A stretch of 64,000 bases of DNA from Siphonodentalium dalli (GCA_032622095.1 CP136067.1:122797030-122861029); one strand, 5' to 3'; counted from the first letter of the stretch, positions 27,601-42,600 are shown. Numbers and translations are program-made. Notes: a model not told the origin generated them from the letters alone.

Positions 27601-30600
27601 TAACAAACCCAGTAAGTGATTGATATCTATAACAAACACAGTAAGTGCCTGATATCTATAACAAACACAGTAAGTACCTGATATCTATAACAAACCCAGT
27701 AAGTGCCTGATATCTATAACAAACACAGTAAGTACATGATATATATAACAAACCCAGTGAGTGCCTGATATCTATAACAAACACAGTAAGTACCTGATAT
27801 CTATAACAAACCCAGTAAGTTGGACCGAATCATAGTTGTCCCCCATTTTCATCCTGCATACCTGACTTAAGAAAACAAACATATGCTGATTTGTTGTGTA
27901 GGAACATTGGGGTCAACAGAGTATAAGGCTGTATTGGTCAATGTATAATCATCAAGCAATGTTCAGTAGAGGTTGTTTGATCTCTTTCTTTGTTATAATA
28001 ATACACAGCTAAAATTACTGCAACACTACTTCCTTTGCTAACTGATCTGAGGTATGCACTCCATATTGGAAAAGGATCAAATAGCGGATGAAGATGGATA
28101 ACTCAAAAATCAAGTGGCTTTTTTGTGTCAAATATTTGACAAACTGGCAAAATTTCATTGTACATAATGTTGATTAATAACAGGTTTTGGGCAATTTTAT
28201 ACTATAGTTGACTGTGGTTAGCATTATTTTTGGGCAATTAATCGATTCTGATAACTGAAGCGGCATTTCAGAAAATTTGTTCATATTGGAATCGGATGAC
28301 ATGGGGACCATCGAATCGGATTGAGTACCTTTAAGGAGTTGATTATTTAGGGCATTGCTGTAGATAATGATCTGTACATTTTTCAGGTCCTGATCTATCA
28401 CCGACCGACGATCGAGCTGAGGACTATTCAGATGATTTCGATGAATCGTCTGAGTCAGAGATAGAAGAAGGTAAGTTAATAAATCATGCTTATACTATGC
28501 AAGCTTTGATATAGTGTGTCTGACATTTGCAGAATGAGGTCCACAGAGGGTGAATTTAGTGATGCTTTCCTTCATAGTGAGCTAGCATCACTAAATTCAC
28601 CCTCTGTGAACCTCATTCTGATTAGGCCTCAACTGCTATGGGAGACTTAGGATCAGATTGAAGTTCCCCAGTTGAAATTGGTGATGTTCACTTAGTTGAC
28701 ACCTCGATTATGCAAATCTGGGGACCTCATTCTGCAAATGACAGACACGCGTTTTCTTGCTATTACAAATATTTGTTTTTATGGCCAGACCAGGTCTCTC
28801 TACTCATGATAATGAAATGCTCCTATCTAACAACCAACAACATGATATGATTCGGTATATTGTTAATTTTACTTTGAGTGAACCATGCCCAGGTAGTTCA
28901 TCAAATATATAGTTGATTCTAGTCCTTAGACACCTAAAACAAATTAAACTTAACTCAAATTTTGATTAAAAAGTTATTATTCTCTGATACATTACTTTGT
29001 AGATATATGTGTAGAGACATCTGTTGACAGAAATGATGACACAAACACCACAGAGATAGATTATCCAGATGACTTTGAAAGTGATGAGGTATAATTTTCT
29101 GCTAGAATGGATTAAAGGCCACTGATCCACTGCAGTATTCTGTTTGCATTTGATTAAATTTTGAAACAATGAATGTAAAATTTCAACATCTCAGGTTTGA
29201 ACATAATCTGATGTTTGTTGAACATATTATGTGAACATTTCCCACCGAAGAATATGAATCATTTTGCTCTTATGTTATCTGTTTTTCTATCTGTCATCTG
29301 CTTGTATTACCTGAACACCGCTCCAAATGAATAATAGACCATTCCCATTTATACTTTTATAGCTATTAAAATGGGAGAATCCATTTAGTAAAGAAAGGGG
29401 TAAGACATGGATTTATAACTTTTTGTGTTATGATTTGAAGAGGAAAGTTTTTGCTTTGAAAATTGCACCATTTTATGAACTCATGTTTTATTTTCTGATA
29501 CTTAATATGTATGATTACAAATGTTAATATGTAGTTTCTCAGTTGGAATTACATGAACTTGCAGTTAACCACTCAACAATTAACAATCAGCTTCAGTGAT
29601 TTCAAACCTATTGGTCAATTTGACTGATGATTGTTTGGGTTTGAGTAGTATTTGATTAGATATGGAAATCACAATGTGCCATTCTGATCATGACATGGCC
29701 AATTTGATAAGAAATGAGAATATGTTAATGTACAATGAATACCTCTAAGCCAATGCCTCATACTTTCTTGTACATGTATGCTATATAATCATTACCCACT
29801 TTTTATACGCCCTTTTTGAAAAAAGGTCGTATTATGTTATCAGTCTGTCCGTCTGTCCGTATAGCCGTCCGTATGTCCGTCCGTCCGTCCGTCCGTTAAC
29901 ATTTTTGGTTTCCGATCGATAACTCCAGTTTGGATTATTTGATCTGAACGGAAAGTTGGTATGTGTATTTCCCAGCTAAAGATACAGGCCAAGTTCGAAT
30001 ATGGGTTCCGTCCAATTATTTTTACATGAGTTACGGCCCTTTTTCGACTTAGAATTTGACCGTCTGTTAACATTTTTGGTTTCCGACCTATAACTCCAGT
30101 TTGGATTATTTGATCTGAACCAAAGTTGGTATGTGTATTTCCCAGCTAAAGATACAGGCCAAGTTCGAATATGGGTTCTGTCCAATTATTTTTACATGAG
30201 TTACGGCCCTTTTTCGACTTAGAATTTGACCGTCTGTTAACATTTTTGGTTTCCGACCGATAACTCCAGTTTGGATTATTTGATCTGAACCAAAGTTGTT
30301 ATGTGTATTTCTCAGCTAAAGATACAGGCCAAGTTCGAATATGGGTTCCGTCCAGTTATTTTTACATGAGTTACAGCCCTATTTCAACTTATAATTTGAC
30401 CAATTTCATAACATTTTGGTTTCCGACCGATAACTCCAGTTTTGATTATTTGAGCTGAACCAAAGCTGGTATGTGTATTTCCCAGCTAAAACTACAGACC
30501 AAGTTTGAATATAGGTTCTGTCTAATTATTTTTACATGAGTTATGGCCATTTTTTCGACTCAGAATTTGACCACATTTTGGCATTGAAATTAGGGGTATA

Positions 30601-33600
30601 TCAGATTTTCTTCAAATGTAAGCTCAAAGTATTATCTTATTTTGCGATAGTACAATTCGAAATGGCTAAAGGGCGTATTTTGCCACGCCCTAGCGATGCT
30701 CTTGTTATGTGCTTATGAATCTGTTGTTTGTCATTTTTTCAGGATCTCGATGTGATTGTTTGTCAAGCTAAGGAAGCCCAAATTGTAGAAAACATAGACG
30801 ATTACTTTGAAGATGAGGAGTGTGACATGCAGACTAATCCTATCAATTACTTCAAGAGGTAAGTTAACTCTGAATGACCTGAAGCTGATCAGTTCGGGTG
30901 GCTAGAAACGTATCAACACATGGATTTAAATTTTACAGGTATTTTTAGTTTTAGATTGATTGATTTTTATTGCAGAGTCACATATACAGTGAAACAAGCA
31001 AAATGTACATAGACTATGTACACACATTCGCATATCATGTTCATCATTGTTCATTCTATATATGTACTCATATACATGATTATATATAAATCAGTAATTA
31101 TATTATACTAGAAGGTGACCCGACTTCGTCCGGGCTTTGACCTTGAATTGTCCATTTTGAAGGTCAATGTCAAGTGGGGTAACGATTTGACCAGTCCAAA
31201 ACACTGCACGGACAAAAGTACCCGACAAACGTGCCCGTCGAAATCCATCCGGTTTTACCCGATTTGACCTTGAATTGATCATTTTGAAGGTCAAGGTCAG
31301 GTCGGGGTCACGACTCGACCCGTCCAAAACATTCAGTGGACAAAAGTAACCCCACGTATCAAATTTCGTCGAAATCCCATCAAAATTGGCGATATGACCT
31401 TGAATTGACCCGATGTCAAGGTCACATCGCACGGGCAAATGAATATGCTTATGAGACTCCCCATACGAAAGTACCCCCACATACCAAGTTTCATCGAAAT
31501 CCCGTGATATTGGGGCGTTTGACCTTGAAATGACGCGATTTCAAGGTCACATCGCACAGGCAAATTAATAGGTTTATGCCACTCCCCGGCCTTATGTATC
31601 CCCACATACCAAGTTTCATCGAAATCCTGTGATATTCAGGCGTTTGACCTTGAAATTACCCGATGTCAAGGTCACGTCGCACGGACAAATTAATAGGCCC
31701 ATGCCACCCCCCGGCCGAAAATTCCCCCACATACCAAGTTTCATAGAAATCGGCTCGGCCGTTTTCGAGTTTATCGCGAACACACAGACACAGTGATGTG
31801 AAAAACTCCGGTAGGGTGATCAAATATAGAAATGGAAAATAATCTTGTTCAAAGTAGTTATTTTTACAATAGTATATCTAAATTGACAACACAAACCGTC
31901 ATTCTAATTATTAATTAAATGCAGTGACTCTCGTTGGTGAAATAGTTTTCATTAGTTTATTGCCGATAGATGCGTCCCGAATCGAGTAGTAAATATTTAC
32001 ATTTGAGCGTGGTTCAGAGATGTTTTCTATGGAGTGGTACGGTCGATTTGCTTCAGGTTTTCGGCGGTGTTAGTAGAATGTTGCATTCCTCCAATTGACA
32101 TAGCGCCTGATTACTAACTTATCAGTTTCACGCACCCGAACAAGTACATAATATGTATTTAAAGGCACACATCAGGAATACATTTAGCCTTTTCATGAGG
32201 CTTATATTCAAGCCTGATTATAGCATGCTTGTCATTTGCAGAATGAGGTCCCCAGAGGGTGGATTTAGTATAGCAGGCTAGCGTCACTAAATTCATCCTC
32301 TGGGGACCTCATTCTGCTTAGGCTTCAACTGCTATGGGAGACATAGATTCAGATTGAAGTTCCCAAATGGTGAATATTGTGATGTGCACCCATTGGGAAC
32401 CTCAATTATGCAATGTGTCGTCTGCCAATTTGGGGATATAGAGAAACTAAACTAAAAAAGAAATAGAATCTTTGAGATGAAATTTCTATAGAAATTTGAT
32501 AATAAAGAAACTTTCCGGAGAAGATGAGACCTAAGCAGAATGAGGTCCCCAGAGGGTGAATTTAGTGATGCTAGCCCACTATGCTTATATTTTGAAGGAA
32601 TAGGAGATCATGGAATTTGTCTCTCGTAGGTTTCTTCCAATAGTATTCGGGGATATATATTGTTTTCTTATTTCATCCAAATGACTGCAAAATAATAACT
32701 AAATGGTATTCGTCTCCTATATGTTCTCTACTTTATATTATAATATGGTGCATACCCTATTGGTATTATCATTCGGAGGTTTCTTCCATCTTGCGGATTC
32801 TATAGGCAGTTCATGATTTACTGATCTGAGATTCAGAAGGTATAACCAGGGTTCGCGTTGCCACTTGCAAAATTTGCCAATGGCAAAAATAATTCACATT
32901 TGGCAAAAAATATTTTCATTTGGCAAAAGTATTGGCAAGTCACTTTTTAATTCCTCAATAAAGTTGAACAATATCAGTCAATCAATACCATTAATTTTAG
33001 GAAACTACTACACCTCCATTAATCTCCGTTAATCTGGTAGCATTATTATCGGTGGGTGGATACATTAACAGTATTTAGTGTGGTGGTGGTGTTTACATAG
33101 CTAATCCTCTTGTGATGTTCCCTTCTGATGTAACTCTTCTGCCATTTTATTGTTCGGTGATTGGTTTATTGTTGTATGATAAACCACAATAGATATGCGA
33201 GTATAATTATTAACTAACTGCTTTCCTACCGATATCAAATGTCGTTCAAACCGCGAGTGTCGAAATATAAAACTCAATCAAGGTTGCAGAAAATGATACT
33301 ATCAGGGATAACATTTGGCAAATTCTAATTGAATTTTGGCAAAAAATATTTTCATTTGGCAAAAGTTAATTTCGGTCCAGCGCGGACCCTGGGTATATCG
33401 ATAGTTTAGACACCTGACTAATTTTTAGCTCATCAGAGATAAAGTCTCTTGATTAGCTTTAGCCACCTTTCCTCATCCATCCATCAATTTTCAAATCGGC
33501 TTACCGATCTCACTCAGACTCATCTATACACAATCACCATATTGCGGAGGGACATATTTTTATTAAAATATCCTGCTGGTTGACAGAGCCAAAGAAAGTA

Positions 33601-36600
33601 TTTGTTGAACTTATTATTAGAGCTGGGACGGTTATGCGGTTAACCGGTTAACCACCAACTATGGCCGTGACCGGTCACGGATTTGCCGTGGTCGGTTAAA
33701 CGTAACATCACTATTATAGTGTATGATCACTGTGATGGTCAGCTATAACTGGCTATAAGAGGGTTAATCTGTCTGTAATTGTTTTTGTTATCAACGACTA
33801 TTTATTTCTTGAGACTCCCGGCCCTTCAATCCATCCCCCCCCCCCCACCGGACAACATCACAGTGGCATCGTGCTAATGGTAGAGACTGTTCAAAAACCG
33901 CTAGACAATTCAACGTTGATATGAAGCATAGAAAATGACGACGATGTACGCAGACAGCTTGTTCTAGACAGTTACCGTCCACATGGCACAACTTATGACC
34001 CTCGACGAATTTGCAAGCCGTGACACTGACATCGTTACTGTGTCCCCGGAGGTAGGCTTGATTAATTAGCATTTAATTAGCATTACTCCAACTAAATTTG
34101 GGTGTGAACTCATTACACAACTATTGTGTTTTCAAATTGATCCCATGAAAATATAAATTGAGCCCAATAATTTCCACGAGCAGTCCTGCTTTCTATGATA
34201 TACTTTTAAAAGTTGCCACGTTCTCTGGTGTTAATTCGTTTACAATCTTTGTGGCTCAATTGCCGTTAATTAATCTTGGATTATTTCATTTTAACATGAG
34301 GCAATATATATATCAGAGCAGCTAATATTTATATTAAATCATTTTTGAACCATTACATTTAAAATAGTATCAGATAATGAGTTTTTCCATTCGAATATTA
34401 ATCCACCTCGAATTTATAGAGTTATTGTTCTTGTTGCAGAACGTACATAATACGTTTCGTCGATTACCGCGAAATTCATAATTTTTTTCTTCTTCGAGGA
34501 AGATTCTGACAACGACCTGGAGTTCGATGGTTTCGACGACGATGGACTTGTTGTTTGAACTTTGTGCTATTTATGTGCGCTATTAACCGTTCCATACGCA
34601 TGTTTACAACGTATAAATTGTATTTTTTGTTTTACCTGTCGACATCTGTATCTTGTTATTATTATATGATTTTATCTTAATAAAACGCATCATTCTCTTT
34701 ATTTAAACGCAACTACTCTTGGTATCAGTATAAAATACGATGGTAAACCAGCATCTCAAAGCTAACTGAGATTTCGCACAGGGGGATCCCCGTGAGTAAG
34801 CCCATGCAGTACCCACTTTTTGGACAAAAACGTGCACGTGCCCCCTGGGCTTACTGACGGGGTGTATACAGTACTTAATTAGATATGTGATTATGTGTGT
34901 CATGGGTGACAACTTCTTTGTATAATGGGCAGGAGCCGTTCTCAAACTTACCATGTCAGTGAGCATCACAATCATCGCCGTTCTGCATACTGGGCTTACC
35001 CACCCATAATAGTACCTATAATATGTGGTTAACCGGTTAATCGCGGTTTTTTGCCGTTCATAACCGGTCACGAAAAACCCATAACCGTCCCAGCTCTACT
35101 TATTATCTGAACATTTCCTAAGGGAACTACTCGTCAATGAGTATTTAGTAAAGAAAGTGTTAATATCATTCCGTAGATTTCGACATTATCTCTACAACTC
35201 ATATATGTTCATATATTGTTCCAGCCATTGCCTTCAACAACTAAACAAAACGGAGCTAAAAGAATTCCAAAGACTACTGGAACCAAATCTCTACAGGTAA
35301 ATTAATAACTCAGAAATAAAGGCTACTAGAACCAAATCTCTACAGGTAAATTAATAACTCAGAAATAAGGAGAATTAGTAGCTATACAGAGCCATAGTGG
35401 AAATTGTAATGATGTATTATTAGATGCAAGCCTGCAAATACCGTGTCTGTCATTTGCAGAATGAGGTCCCCAGAGGGTGAATTTAGTGATGCTATCCCGC
35501 ACAGCGGGCTAGCATCTCCAAATTCACCCTCTGGAGACCTCATTCTGCTTAGGCCTCATCTTCTTGGAAGTATCTATGGTATCCAATTAACATTGTTTTT
35601 AGTTACGTTTTCCCTTCTGGGAAGTTTCTATATCCCCTAATTTGCAGAAGATAAAATCCATAATCGAGGCACCCAATGGGTGAACATCACCAACTTCAAC
35701 TGGGGAACTTCTATCTGATCCTAGGTCTACCATAGCAGTTGAGGACCTAAGCAGAATGAGGTCCCCAGAGGGTGAATTTGGTGATGCTAGCCCGCTATGC
35801 GGGGTAGCGTCACTAAATTCACCCTCTGGGGACCCAGGCCTGGCATTCTGAGGCGAGCGATAAAATCGCTCGCCTACCGCCCGCCTGAAAATAATCCAGG
35901 CGGACGAAATAACGCCCTCCCAAACGGCAAAACATCGCTCTCCAGGACCCGGGTGTAAGTAATGATCTATGTATTAACAGAGTCGGCAACGAAGTGTTAA
36001 ACGATGTCGGTATGGGACCTTTGATCTATAAGCCGCATTCCGACTGTCCCTGGCGAAATGTACAAGCGATATTGATTACATTGTAGCAACATTTCCACCG
36101 GAAGCACGTGCCTCTGTGAAATAGACACACCGTTCAGAGTTATGTCACTTTGAAGTATTGCGTCATGCCTCCCACGCAACTGGACAGTGCTATATAATGT
36201 CAGGCATCATTGAGGCATTTTAAAAATACTTAAATGTAAAAAGAATAGTTGTCTGAATTGTTACTAAATACATTACTAGCTAAAGTAACAACATATCTTG
36301 TTATTTAATATTAAAATATTTTGTGTAATGAAAACAACAAACTCAGCAATTATTGTAATAGTTTAATACTGACATGTACTTTATTTTTATCAATACTGTA
36401 CATGTGGAGTGGAATATTTACTATGTCTGATTTTGGCAAACATTTTCGCCCTCCTGTGCTCGGCACAAATAATAGCCCTCCTAGACCTTTTCAGGAGGGC
36501 GATTTTTAGCTCTCCTAGATTTCTGAGAATGCCAGGCCTGGGGACCTCATTCTGCAAATGGATACCTAGATTATATTTTCTTTAAATTTGGTTCGATAAA

Positions 36601-39600
36601 GTGAATTTATACCACCACATTTGGAAGAAAAATGGGGGTTATACTGGATTGACGTTGTCCTTCTGTCTGTCTATCCGGGCATACATCCCAGTCATAGGTT
36701 ATCCTTCTGTCTGTCTATCCGGGCATACATCCCAGTCATAGGTTATCCTTCTGTCTGTCTATCCGGGCATACATCCCAGTCATAGGTTATCCTTCTGTCT
36801 GTCTATCCGGGCATACATCTCAGTCATAGGTTATCCTTCTGTCTGTCTATCCGGGCATACATCCCAGTCATAGGTTATCCTTCTGTCTGTCTATCCGGGC
36901 ATACATCTCAGTCATAGGTTATCCTTCTGTCTGTCTATCCGGGCATACATCCCAGTCATAGGTTATCCTTCTGTCTGTCTATCCGGGCATACATCTCAGT
37001 CATAGGTTATCCTTCTGTCTGTCTATCCGGGCATACATCCCAGTCATAGGTTATCCTTCTGTCTGTCTATCCGGGCATACATCTCAGTCATAGGTTATCC
37101 TTCTGTCTGTCTATCCAGGCATACATCTCAGTCATAGGTTATCCTTCTGTCTGTCTATCCGGGCATACATCCCAGTCATAGGTTATCCTTCTGTCTGTCT
37201 ATCCGGGCATACATCTCAGTCATAGGTTATCCTTCTGTCTGTCTATCCGGGCGTACATCCCAGTCATAGGTTATCCTTCTGTCTGTCTATCCGGGCATAC
37301 ATCTCAGTCATAGGTTATCCTTCTGTCTGTCTATCCGGGCATACATCCCAGTCATAGGTTATCCTTCTGTCTGTCTATCCGGGCATACATCTCAGTCATA
37401 GGTTATCCTTCTGTCTGTCTATCCGGGCATACATCTCAGTCATAGGTTATCCTTCTGTCTGTCTATCCGGGCATACATCCCAGTCATAGGTTATCCTTCT
37501 GTCTGTCTATCCGGGCATACATCTCAGTCATAGGTTATCCTTCTGTCTGTCTATCCAGGCATACATCCCAGTCATAGGTTATCCTTCTGTCTGTCTATCC
37601 GGGCATACATCCCAGTCATAGGTTATCCTTCTGTCTGTCTATCCGGGCATACATCCCAGTCATAGGTTATCCTTCTGTCTGTCTATCCGGGCATACATCT
37701 CAGTCATAGGTTATCCTTCTGTCTGTCTATCCGGGCATACATCCCAGTCATAGGTTATCCTTCTGTCTGTCTATCCGGGCATACATCTCAGTCATAGGTT
37801 ATCCTTCTGTCTGTCTATCCGGGCATACATCCCAGTCATAGGTTATCCTTATGTCTGTCTATCCGGGCATACATCCCAGTCATAGGTTATCCTTCTGTCT
37901 GTCTATCCGGGCATACATCTCAGTCATAGGTTATCCTTCTGTCTGTCTATCCGGGCATCCATCCCAGTCATAGGTTATCCTTCTGTCTGTCTATCCGGGC
38001 ATACATCTCAGTCATAGGTTATCCTTCTGTCTGTCTATCCGGGCATACATCCCAGTCATAGGTTATCCTTATGTCTGTCTATCCGGGCATACATCCCAGT
38101 CATAGGTTATCCTTCTGTCTGTCTATCCGGGCATACATCCCAGTCATAGGTTATCCTTCTGTCTGTCTATCCGGGCATACATCCCAGTCATAGGTTATCC
38201 TTCTGTCTGTCTATCCGGGCATACATCTCAGTCATAGGTTATCCTTATGTCTGTCTATCCGGGCATACATCCCAGTCATAGGTTATCCTTCTGTCTGTCT
38301 ATCCGGGCATACATCCCAGTCATAGGTTATCCTTCTGTCTGTCTATCCGGGCATACATCCCAGTCATAGGTTATCCTTCTGTCTGTCTATCCGGGCATAC
38401 ATCCCAGTCATAGGTTATCCTTCTGTCTGTCTATCCGGGCATACATCCCAGTCATAGGTTATCCTTCTGTCTGTCTATCCGGGCATACATCTCAGTCATA
38501 GGTTATCCTTATGTCTGTCTATCCGGGCATACATCCCAGTCATAGGTTATCCTTCTGTCTGTCTATCCGGGCATACATCCCAGTCATAGGTTATCCTTCT
38601 GTCTATCCGGGCATACATCTCAGTCATAGGTTATCCTTCTGTCTGTCTATCCGGGCATACATCCCAGTCATAGGTTATCCTTCTGTCTGTCTATCCGGGC
38701 ATACATCCCAGTCATAGGTTATCATTCTGTCTGTCTATCCGGGCATACATCTCAGTCATAGGTTATCCTTCTGTCTGTCTATCCGGGCATACATCTCAGT
38801 CATAGGTTATCCTTCTGTCTATCCGGGCATACATCCCAGTCATAGGTTATCCTTCTGTCTGTCTATCCGGGCATACATCCCAGTCATAGGTTATCCTTCT
38901 GTCTGTCTATCCGGGCATACATCTCAGTCATAGGTTATCCTTATGTCTGTCTATCCGGGCATACATACCAGTCATAGGTTATCCTTCTGTCTGTCTATCC
39001 GGGCATACATCCCAGTCATAGGTTATCCTTATGTCTGTCTATCCGGGCATACATCCCAGTCATAGGTTATCCTTCTGTCTGTCTATCCGGGCATACATCT
39101 CAGTCATAGGTTATCCTTCTGTCTGTCTATCCGGGCATACATCTCAGTCATAGGTTATCCTTCTGTCTGTCTATCCGGGCATACATCTCAGTCATAGGTT
39201 ATCCTTCTGTCTGTCTATCCGGGCATACATCTCAGTCATAGGTTATCCTTCTGTCTGTCTATCCGGGCATACATCTCAGTCATAGGTTATCCTTCTGTCT
39301 GTCTATCCGGGCATACATCTCAGTCATAGGTTATCCTTCTGTCTGTCTATCCGGGCATACATCTCAGTCATAGGTTATCCTTCTGTCTGTCTATCCGGGC
39401 ATACATCTCAGTCATAGGTTATCCTTCTGTCTGTCTATCCGGGCATACATCTCAGTCATAGGTTATCCTTCTGTCTGTCTATCCGGGCATACATCTCAGT
39501 CATAGGTTATCCTTCTGTCTGTCTATCCGGGCATACATCTCAGTCATAGGTTATCCTTCTGTCTGTCTATCCGGGCATACATCTCAGTCATAGGTTATCC

Positions 39601-42600
39601 TTCTGTCTGTCTATCCGGGCATACATCCCAGTCATAGGTTATCATTCTGTCTGTCTATCCGGGCATACATCCCAGTCATAGGTTATCCTTCTGTCTGTCT
39701 ATCCGGGCATACATCTCAGTCATAGGTTATCCTTCTGTCTGTCTATCCGGGCATACATCTCAGTCATAGGTTATCCTTCTGTCTGTCTATCCGGGCATAC
39801 ATCTCAGTCATAGGTTATCCTTCTGTCTGTCTATCCGGGCATACATCCCAGTCATAGGTTATCCTTCTGTCTGTCTATCCGGGCATACATCTCAGTCATA
39901 GGTTATCCTTCTGTCTGTCTATCCGAGCATACATCCCAGTCATAGGTTATCCTTCTGTCTGTCTATCCGGGCATACATCCCAGTCATAGGTTATCCTTCT
40001 GTCTGTCTATCCAGGCATACATCTCAGTCATAGGTTATCCTTCTGTCTGTCTATCCGGGCATAATCTCAGTCATAGGTTATCCTTCTGTCTGTCTATCCG
40101 GGCATACATCCCAGTCATAGGTTATCCTTCTGTCTGTCTATCCGGGCATACATCCCAGTCATAGGTTATCCTTCTGTCTGTCTATCCGGGCATACATCTC
40201 AGTCATAGGTTATCCTTCTGTCTGTCTATCCGGGCATACATCCCAGTCATAGGTTATCCTTCTGTCTGTCTATCCGGGCATACATCTCAGTCATAGGTTA
40301 TCCTTCTGTCTGTCTATCCGGGCATACATCTCAGTCATAGGTTATCCTTCTGTCTGTCTATCCGGGCATACATCTCAGTCATATGTTATCCTTCTGTCTG
40401 TCTATCCGGGCATACATCTCAGTCATAGGTTATCCTTCTGTCTGTCTATCCGGGCATACATCTCAGTCATAGGTTATCCTTCTGTCTGTCTATCCGGGCA
40501 TACATCTCAGTCATAGGTAATCCTTCTGTCTGTCTATCCGGGCATACATCCCAGTCATAGGTTATCAGAGGTTCACCATCATGACTGCTTTCAAAGTGCC
40601 CAAATAAATTGTTAGCATTTACCATTCTAGAGTTATTGTTTATTTTTAAATTTGGGTTCACTTCTGCCCATGTTTCAATTTGGCACCGTGGGGGTATGCC
40701 AGCACCTGAGGTGCAACTTCTCGTTTGTTTTGATTTTAGGAACAATATGAAGTGACAAAACAAACATTTTTCTGGGGACATTATGGTCCTGGGAATGTGC
40801 GATATTTATTGATAGCTCTGAATTTAGTCTTTGATAGTGTGTCCTATTTTGTAATATGCTGCCTAAAGCTGTTTAAAGGTACTCAATCCGATTCGATGGT
40901 CCCCATATCATCAGATTCCAACAACATCAATCTTTTTTAAAATGCCGCTTCAGTTATCAGAAGCGATTAATTAACCAAAAATAATGCTAACCACAGTCAA
41001 ATATAGTATAAAATTGCACAAAACATGTTATTAACATTTTGTTCAACGAAATTTTGCCGGTTTGTCAAATAACTGACACAAAAAACCACTTGATTTGAGA
41101 GTTATCCATCTTCATCTGCAAATTTGGTCCGAGACAGTCTTCTCGTCGACTTCTACTTGGCCTCTAAATATTCCAGGTGGTGAAAAATAATAGATTTAAA
41201 AAATAAATATCTGTTCACTCTGAGCTTTGATGGGTGGGTTCCTCGACTCGAATCAAATAATATTTACCCCCGAAGCCAAATAAATAGTAATTGAGAGGTG
41301 CTTAATCGGATTGAGTACCTTTAAAAGGTGATTCCTGATTAGTCAGTAGCGTGTGTTCCCATGAATATGTTGATGGTTTGTGGTACAATTCTATAATCAA
41401 TCACAATCAATTAACCCCTTTCTATGCTAAATACTCATTGATGAGTAGTTATCCCTTAGGAAATGTTCAGATAATAAGTTCAACAAATGATAATTTGTCA
41501 TTCGTTTAATTTTTATTATCTGAACATTTCCCTCTGATGAATAGGACACCTTCATCTATTGTGCACTTATTTTTCCTGAACACCCCTCCAGATGAATAAT
41601 GGACCATTCCAATGTATACATTTATAACTGAATGGGAAAGGGTTAAAGGTACTCTGTCTGATCAGAGGGTCCCCATATCATCAAGATACAACAACAACAA
41701 CATTTCTTCAAAATACGCTTTAGTTATCAGAATCAATTAATTGCAACAAATAATGCTAACCACCGTCAACTATGGTATCATATTTCCCAAAACATGTTAT
41801 TTATCAACATTTTGTTCAACGCAATATGGCCGTATTATCAATTGAGTATTCACGAAACTTTTGGCCGTATTACCACTTGTTTTTAGAGTTATCCATCTTC
41901 ATCTGAAATTTTGACCGAGACCATCCTTTTGACGGTGTGTTTCTGGGCCACAAATAATTGAAATAACAAACTTCAAAAATCGATATCTGATCACTCTGAG
42001 CTTTGATGGATAGGTTCCTCAACTTGAATCAAATATTTGTTTACCCCCGAAGCCAAAGAAATAGTAGTTTAGGGGTGTTTAATCAGATTGAGTACCTTTA
42101 AACGTTGTCCATCGCCTCAACCATTTCGAACACTCATAATAATTAGCCCAAAAACTGAAGAGTGAAATTGCCAAGAGACCAAGAAAAGGTTTTTGACCGA
42201 CAACTCCAGTTTAGATTAATTGATCAGAACTAAAGTTTGTGTGTGTCAAATACATGCCAAGTTCGAGTATGGGTTCCATCCAGTTATTTGTCACTTCTGA
42301 CTGAGACTTTACCTGATTTCATGACATTTTAGTTTCTGACCGATAACTCCAGCTTTAATTAATTGATCAGAACCATGGTATATGTTTGTTTCTCACAAAA
42401 ATACAGGCCAAGTTCGAATATGGGTTCTATCCGATTTCATTTTACATGAGTTATGGTAATTTTTTCAACTTAGAATTCACTTGATTTAATAACAATTTAC
42501 AAGCAAACTAATGTGCCTATTTAGTCACGTCCCATTGATGCTCTTTTTATGTTATAATTTGAAGAGATGAACTTACTGATATTTTATATGAATCGGATAT

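Noticed and set aside
38511-38717. Open frame in the 44-bp minisatellite
   Set aside because: Repetitive translation produced by shortened units; not a gene.
36656-40563. CRISPR-like array
   Set aside because: Units are contiguous, with no unique spacers, and the DNA is clearly eukaryotic and intronic.
40740-40890. Possible extra kinase exon after TTTTGATTTTAG
   Set aside because: In the phase left by exon 16 it reads into TGA after four codons. The frame that is open would not fit exon 17, and the sequence lies at the end of a class H repeat.
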